From the NCBI GenBank assembly GCA_028710605.1, contig JAQTTU010000001.1, positions 186,001-250,000 of the forward strand: a stretch of 64,000 nt of DNA, in the 5' to 3' direction. Both the position numbers and the translations under genes were made by a program. Origin of the DNA: Sideroxydans sp. (lineage in GTDB: Bacteria > Pseudomonadota > Gammaproteobacteria > Burkholderiales > Gallionellaceae). The notes under the pieces are model-generated. The model was not told where the DNA came from. It did no database searches and saw only the letters and a program-made list of their open reading frames with translations. Position 1 is the stretch's first letter. The number at the start of each line of letters is the position of its first letter. This document shows, one piece after another, positions 59,860 through 64,000 of the stretch.

Positions 59860-60155
59860 GTTGCGATGGGAGCGTTAGGATTTTGTTGAGCTTCATCCAC
59901 CCATGCGCCGAATTCATCGAGCGTAATGTGCAAACCCGTTTCTTTGTAGTGCTCGAAAGAAACCTCGGCGGCCTTGATGAAATTTTGGCGCGCCTCTTCA
60001 CGCTGCACATATTCAAGAATGGCTTCCTTCATAAGGTAGTGCGGAGTGCGTTTTTTCAAGGCGGCCAGCGAAGCAATCCGATCACGGTCGGAGGGATCAA
60101 GTTTGACCGTGACCATACTCGGAGAGCGCGGCTTTTCGACAGAAATTGTTTTCAT
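59847..60155 (-). CDS. Ribbon-helix-helix antitoxin
   Basis: A 102-residue antitoxin with a CopG/RHH-like DNA-binding segment MVTVKLDPSDRDRIASLAAL and a helix KKRTPHYLMKEAILEYVQRE. The C-terminal part is helical and should bind the toxin. It precedes and overlaps the toxin gene, the usual order. ATG 60155 has AATGCCATG context with only a weak Shine-Dalgarno (GGGTAATG). Autoregulation from the 60156-60250 gap is expected. Confidence 0.85.
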   Translation of the reverse strand: MKTISVEKPRSPSMVTVKLDPSDRDRIASLAALKKRTPHYLMKEAILEYVQREEARQNFIKAAEVSFEHYKETGLHITLDEFGAWVDEAQQNPNAPIATCHT

Positions 60156-60521
60156 GGCATTACCCGATACTAATAGGTGATACCCATTCTAATGGACTAC
60201 CCAGTGTAGTCAAGGCGAAACGCAGTCGTCCGCAAACTGTCGGTTGAATAATGCCGGACTCGGCATATTTCCGGGATGCTCAACGCTGCTATTTAAAGAA
60301 CGGAAATCACCATCAATCGCATGATGCGGATCGCCTATTGACGGGCATCTCCGTGAGGTGGGTATTTAACAAAAATCCATTAGAACCAAACCCGCTCCTT
60401 CCCCCTTGCAGGGGGAAGGTTGGGATGGGGGTAGAGTTGAGGAACGGTAGCGTTTCTACCCCCTCCCTAACCCTCCCCCTGCAAGGGGGAGGGGATGTTT
60501 CGGCTAATGAATTATCCGGGG
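60156..60521. other. 366-bp region between antitoxin and sensor genes
   Basis: No gene is present. After about 145 bp of unique sequence (antitoxin promoter region) there is a partial family F repeat (60301-60358) and a full composite element L (60370-60525) that reaches the sensor gene's stop codon. Confidence 0.7.
60301..60358 (+). repeat. Partial family F repeat
   Basis: ATGCGGATCGCCTATTGACG followed by GGCATCTCCGTGAGG; the left third is degenerate. Confidence 0.75.
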
Positions 60522-60525
60522 TTAA
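60370..60525. repeat. Composite element L, copy 3
   Basis: AAAATCCATTAGAACCAAAC at the left, CGGCTAATGAATTATCCGGG at the right, both inner CTTCCCCCTTGCAGGGGGAA-type hairpins present. Nearly identical to copy 1 at 34306-34473. Confidence 0.88.
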
Positions 60526-63500
60526 TATTTCGCGTTGCGCTGCCGGTACCAGTCGATGAAATCCTTGGCGGGCATGGGGTGGGCGATGCCGTAGCCTTGC
60601 ACGTAGCCGCAGCCCATGTCGGTGAGGGTTTGCAGCAGCGCGGGGTCTTCCATGCCTTCGGCCACGGTTTTGCGGCCGAAGGTTTTGGCCAGCGCGATCA
60701 CGCCTTGCACGATGGCGCGGTCGGCTTCGTTGCTGGCCATGTCCTGCACGAAGGACTGGTCGATCTTGAGCGTGTCGGCGGACAGTTTGCGCAGATAGAC
60801 CAGCGAGGAGTAGCCAGTGCCGAAATCGTCCAGCGCGAAGGTGACTCCCAGTTTGCGGCAGGCTTCGATCACGGCGGAGGATTGCCCCATGTCTTCCAGC
60901 GCGGCGGTTTCCAGCACTTCGATCTGCAACCTGCCGTGTTCCAGTTTGGGGTATTGCGCCAGTTTGAGCTGCAATTCATCGACGAAATCCGGCGATTGCA
61001 AATGGCGCGCGGCGATGTTGATGCTGACTTCCATCGACACGCCCGCGCGCTCCCAGGCGTGCAGTTGCGCCAGCGCGGTGTCCAGCACCCAGATGCCGAG
61101 GCGGGTTTCGATTTCGGAATTTTCGATCAGCGGCAGAAACTCTGCCGGGTGCAGCAGGCCGCGTTCGGGGTGGTGCCAGCGGATCAGCGCCTCGACTCCG
61201 ACGACGTTGTTGGTCGCCAGTTCCAGCTTGGGCTGGTAATACAGTTCGAACTCGTCATGCTCGAAACCGGACTGGATGCGCGACCTGAATTCGTGCAGCG
61301 AGCGCACCATCTGGTCGTTGATGATGTCGTAGGCGTGGTAGCGGTTCTTGCCGGTCTGCTTGGCCACGTACATCGCCTGGTCGGCGTGGCGCAGCAAGGT
61401 ATCGCCGTCTTCGTCGTCGTTGGGATAGAAGGTCACGCCGATGCTGGCCGACACGGCGATTTGCTGCTCGCCGATCTGCATGGGCGCGGAGATGGTATGC
61501 ATGATGCGCTCCAGCACTTGGAAGCATTCGACCTCGTGCATCAGGTCGTTGAACAGCACCACGAATTCGTCGCCGCCCAACCGCGCCAGGGTATCGCCCG
61601 CCCGCAACACTTCGTGCAGGCGGCGCGTGATGTCGATCAGCAGCAAGTCGCCCGTGCCGTGCCCGTACTGGTCGTTGACGCTCTTGAAACCGTCGAGGTC
61701 GATGTAGCAGATGGCCAGCATTTTTCCGCTGCGCTGCGCGTGCACGATGGCTTGGCGCAGACGGTCGGCGAGCAGGCGGCGGTTGGGCACGCCGGTGAGC
61801 AAATCGTAGTTGGCGGCGCGGCTCAGTTCGGCCTCGTGGTCCTTGAAATAAGTGATGTCAGAGAACACGCCGACATGGCGCTGCACCTTGCCCGCGTCGT
61901 CGCAGATGGCCGAGATGGCAAGCAGTTCCGCATAGATTTCGCCGCTCTTGCGCCGGTTCCAGATTTCGCCGCGCCACGCCCGCTTCTCTTTCAGCGAGCG
62001 CCACATCTCGGCGTAGAACACCGGGTCCTGGCGGCCCGAACTGAGCATCTTGGGGTTCTTGCCCAGCACTTCTTCGCGGCTGTAACCGGTGATGCGCGTG
62101 AACGCCGGATTGACATCGATGATGATGTTGTCGGCATCGGTGATGGTGATCGCTTCCTGCGTGTTGTCGAACACGCTGGCCGCGATGCGCAAGCCCGCTT
62201 CCGCCCGCTTCAGCTCGCTGATGTCGCGCCCGACGATAACCAGCCCTTTGCGGCTGCCGTCGTCGTTGAACAGCGGCACTTTAATGACATCGAACGTCAG
62301 TTTGTCGCCGTCCGGCATGGGCATGATTTCTTCCACGCGCAGCATGCCGCCCGCTTGCCACGCCTGCTGATCCGTCTCCGCGCATTGCAGCAGCGCGGCC
62401 TTGTTGTGCGGCTCGACCATCTCCGCCAGTTCCGCGTCGCGCTTGCCGCGACTGGTTCGCGCATCCAGGCCGAATGCCGCGCGCGCGGCGGAATTGGATT
62501 CCAACCAGCGCCCTTCGCCGTCCTTGAATTCGATGGCATCGGGAATCGCCTCGATCAGCGTGCGCAGCAGCTCTTCGCTCTGGCGCAGTTCGGCGGATTT
62601 CACATACACCATCTGCTCCAGCTCTTCCTTGCTGCGCCGCATTTCGGTAATGTCAACCAGCGTGCCGATGATGGCCGGTCTGCCCTGATATTCGATTTTG
62701 CGCCCGTGCACATCGACCGCGATGGGCGAACCGTCGCGTTTGGACGCGGTGAAGCTGTAGCGCAAATCGCCCACCTCGCCGTCGAGACGGCGACGGATAT
62801 TTTCCGCGACCAGCGATTGATCGTCATCGTGGATGAACTGGCGCACTGGAATCGCATCCACCATGCCGTCCGCCGATTCGTAGCCGAACATCTTGACCAG
62901 GCCGGGGTTGACGTAGCGGAACACGCCGTCCTGAATGATGTAAATGCCGACCAGCGACTGCTCGACCAGCGCGCGGAATTTGGTGGATTCCTCGGCCACC
63001 AGCCCTTCCAGCCGCCGCCGGTATTCTTCCAGTTGCAGCATGGATTGTTTGCGGCTGGTGACATCGCGCACCACCGCGTGGATGCGCGGTTTGCCGCCGA
63101 GCTCAATACTGTTCAGGGTGATCTCGACATCGAACGGCGTGCCGTCAACGCGCAACGATTGCCACTCGACCAGCAGCGACTCGCCGCGCAAGACTTGTTG
63201 GTATTTCTCGAAAAATGCCTGCGACGACAATTGGCCGCCCGGTTGCCGTTCCGGCGCAAATTCCAGCGGCGAACGTCCGATGAGCTCCGCCGCCGTAACG
63301 CCGTACATGTCCGCGCCCTTGGGGTTGCACTCGATGATTTTGCCGCTCTCGTCCAGCAGGAAAAAACCGTCGTTGGCCGAGGTGAACAGCGTGCGGTATT
63401 TGAGTTCGTTTTCGGCCAGTGTTTGTTCCAGACGTTTGCGCTCGGTGATGTCGCGGCCTATGCCCAGTGCGCCATCTACTGCTCCGCTCTTGTCCCGCTC

Positions 63501-64000
63501 GGCGACGAAAATGACGTGATGCCAATGCAGGCTGCGGTCCGGGTGCAATATCTCGAATTCGACTTCCACCCGCTCGCCGCTTTCGATGACCTGCTCGACG
63601 AGCGCTTGCAGGCCGCGCAACTGCGCCGATCCGGGATCGGACTCAAACGGCAGATTTCCCACCACCGGCAAGAATTCGGGCGCGATGGTGAGCGCCATGG
63701 CCGGATTGACATAGATCACCCGGCAATTCCGGTCGTAGCGGATGACGTTGTCCGGCGTATTCTCGGCCAGCGTGCGGAATTCGCGCTCGCTTTCCTGCAA
63801 CGCGCGCCGGTTGCGTTCGCGTTCGGAAATGTCGCGCGCGATGCCCAGCACGCCGATCAGTTTTCCCCGGCTGTCGCGCATCGGCGACTTGATGGTCTCG
63901 AACAATCCGCGATAGCCGTCCGCCGCAAACGTCAGCCATTCTTCGTTGACGTTAGCGCTGTCCGACACCATCACTTTGCGGTCGTTCGCGCGGAAAGAAT
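60522..64000 (-). CDS. Multi-PAS GGDEF-EAL sensor protein, 5' end outside window
   Basis: At least 1159 residues; the frame runs off the right edge. From the N-terminal side: the end of a PAS/PAC domain (VLGIARDISERE), then five more PAS domains (starting about EFRTLAENTPDN, YRTLFTSANDGFF, FRALVEQSLVGIY, LRTLIEAIPDAIE and AASVFDNTQEAIT), a GGDEF domain with intact LARLGGDEFVVL and an EAL domain with GVEALIRWHHP, EVLETAALED and ALDDFGTGYSSL. It is a predicted bifunctional cyclic di-GMP enzyme with several sensory inputs; the C-terminal part shows no membrane helix. Its 3' end is duplicated at 59491-59540. Confidence 0.92.
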   Translation of the reverse strand, partial: SFRANDRKVMVSDSANVNEEWLTFAADGYRGLFETIKSPMRDSRGKLIGVLGIARDISERERNRRALQESEREFRTLAENTPDNVIRYDRNCRVIYVNPAMALTIAPEFLPVVGNLPFESDPGSAQLRGLQALVEQVIESGERVEVEFEILHPDRSLHWHHVIFVAERDKSGAVDGALGIGRDITERKRLEQTLAENELKYRTLFTSANDGFFLLDESGKIIECNPKGADMYGVTAAELIGRSPLEFAPERQPGGQLSSQAFFEKYQQVLRGESLLVEWQSLRVDGTPFDVEITLNSIELGGKPRIHAVVRDVTSRKQSMLQLEEYRRRLEGLVAEESTKFRALVEQSLVGIYIIQDGVFRYVNPGLVKMFGYESADGMVDAIPVRQFIHDDDQSLVAENIRRRLDGEVGDLRYSFTASKRDGSPIAVDVHGRKIEYQGRPAIIGTLVDITEMRRSKEELEQMVYVKSAELRQSEELLRTLIEAIPDAIEFKDGEGRWLESNSAARAAFGLDARTSRGKRDAELAEMVEPHNKAALLQCAETDQQAWQAGGMLRVEEIMPMPDGDKLTFDVIKVPLFNDDGSRKGLVIVGRDISELKRAEAGLRIAASVFDNTQEAITITDADNIIIDVNPAFTRITGYSREEVLGKNPKMLSSGRQDPVFYAEMWRSLKEKRAWRGEIWNRRKSGEIYAELLAISAICDDAGKVQRHVGVFSDITYFKDHEAELSRAANYDLLTGVPNRRLLADRLRQAIVHAQRSGKMLAICYIDLDGFKSVNDQYGHGTGDLLLIDITRRLHEVLRAGDTLARLGGDEFVVLFNDLMHEVECFQVLERIMHTISAPMQIGEQQIAVSASIGVTFYPNDDEDGDTLLRHADQAMYVAKQTGKNRYHAYDIINDQMVRSLHEFRSRIQSGFEHDEFELYYQPKLELATNNVVGVEALIRWHHPERGLLHPAEFLPLIENSEIETRLGIWVLDTALAQLHAWERAGVSMEVSINIAARHLQSPDFVDELQLKLAQYPKLEHGRLQIEVLETAALEDMGQSSAVIEACRKLGVTFALDDFGTGYSSLVYLRKLSADTLKIDQSFVQDMASNEADRAIVQGVIALAKTFGRKTVAEGMEDPALLQTLTDMGCGYVQGYGIAHPMPAKDFIDWYRQRNAKY

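Noticed and set aside
1-64000. tRNA, rRNA or riboswitch genes
   Set aside because: I looked for the usual tRNA and rRNA signatures and for long structured leaders on both strands in the gaps and found none; most gap sequence is repeats. Small RNAs cannot be excluded by eye.

Overview
The window looks like a chromosomal segment of a Betaproteobacterium, most probably of the Nitrosomonadales (Gallionellaceae/Sideroxydans-like). This is inferred from the GC-rich codon use, the protein sequences, the gene order Rieske oxygenase / xseB-ispA-dxs-folE2, a dihydrolipoyl dehydrogenase carrying its own lipoyl domain, and a very dense load of short palindromic intergenic repeats. I cannot fix the genus without a search. 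No rRNA, tRNA, CRISPR array, prophage or IS transposase was recognised.

Layout. 1-3.8 kb (minus): folE2 (cut by the left edge), dxs, ispA, xseB, a tight isoprenoid/folate operon. 3.9-6.3 kb (plus): a Rieske oxygenase, an EamA exporter and a SpoIIAA-like protein. 6.7-13.6 kb: porin, trpC, proA, lipoyl-Lpd, DUF4197, YqaA-type membrane protein. 13.6-19.2 kb (minus): lipoprotein hydrolase, DUF4105, DUF3015, leucyl aminopeptidase, a VapBC-type toxin-antitoxin pair. 19.3-26.4 kb (plus, mostly): thyA, a long pyruvate-kinase-like protein, folA, a HEXXH protein, rlhA, a cyclic-nucleotide-binding-fold protein. 26.4-32.6 kb: small envelope proteins, an Acg-like flavoprotein/TetR/lipoprotein operon, CsbD, and a membrane GGDEF-EAL protein with a predicted c-type haem site. 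32.7-41.3 kb: an OmpR/EnvZ-type two-component system, a Spy/CpxP-like protein and a NodT-MacA-MacB efflux set. 41.5-51.6 kb: thioredoxin-like protein, hslR, an Orn/Lys/Arg decarboxylase, dcd, metG, sthA, a small lipoprotein and a patatin. 51.8-59.2 kb (minus): a six-gene hydrogenase-4-like complex (order of transcription hyfB-C-E-F-G-I). 59.5-64 kb: a ParE/RHH toxin-antitoxin pair and a large multi-PAS GGDEF-EAL protein that runs off the right edge.

Two things stand out. First, the hydrogenase-4-like complex keeps the membrane arm and the proximal-cluster subunit but its large subunit has lost all four [NiFe] cysteines, and no ferredoxin-like (HyfA/HyfH) subunit is present. It is therefore probably an energy-converting-hydrogenase-related (Ehr-type) ion-pumping complex with an unknown redox partner. 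Second, at least a dozen families of palindromic repeats occupy most intergenic gaps, are nested in one another, sit in frame inside coding regions (lpdA, pepA, rlhA, nodT, metG twice, hyfG), and supply the stop codons of several genes. metG is also a mosaic, with a low-GC anticodon-binding segment that ends at one of these repeats.
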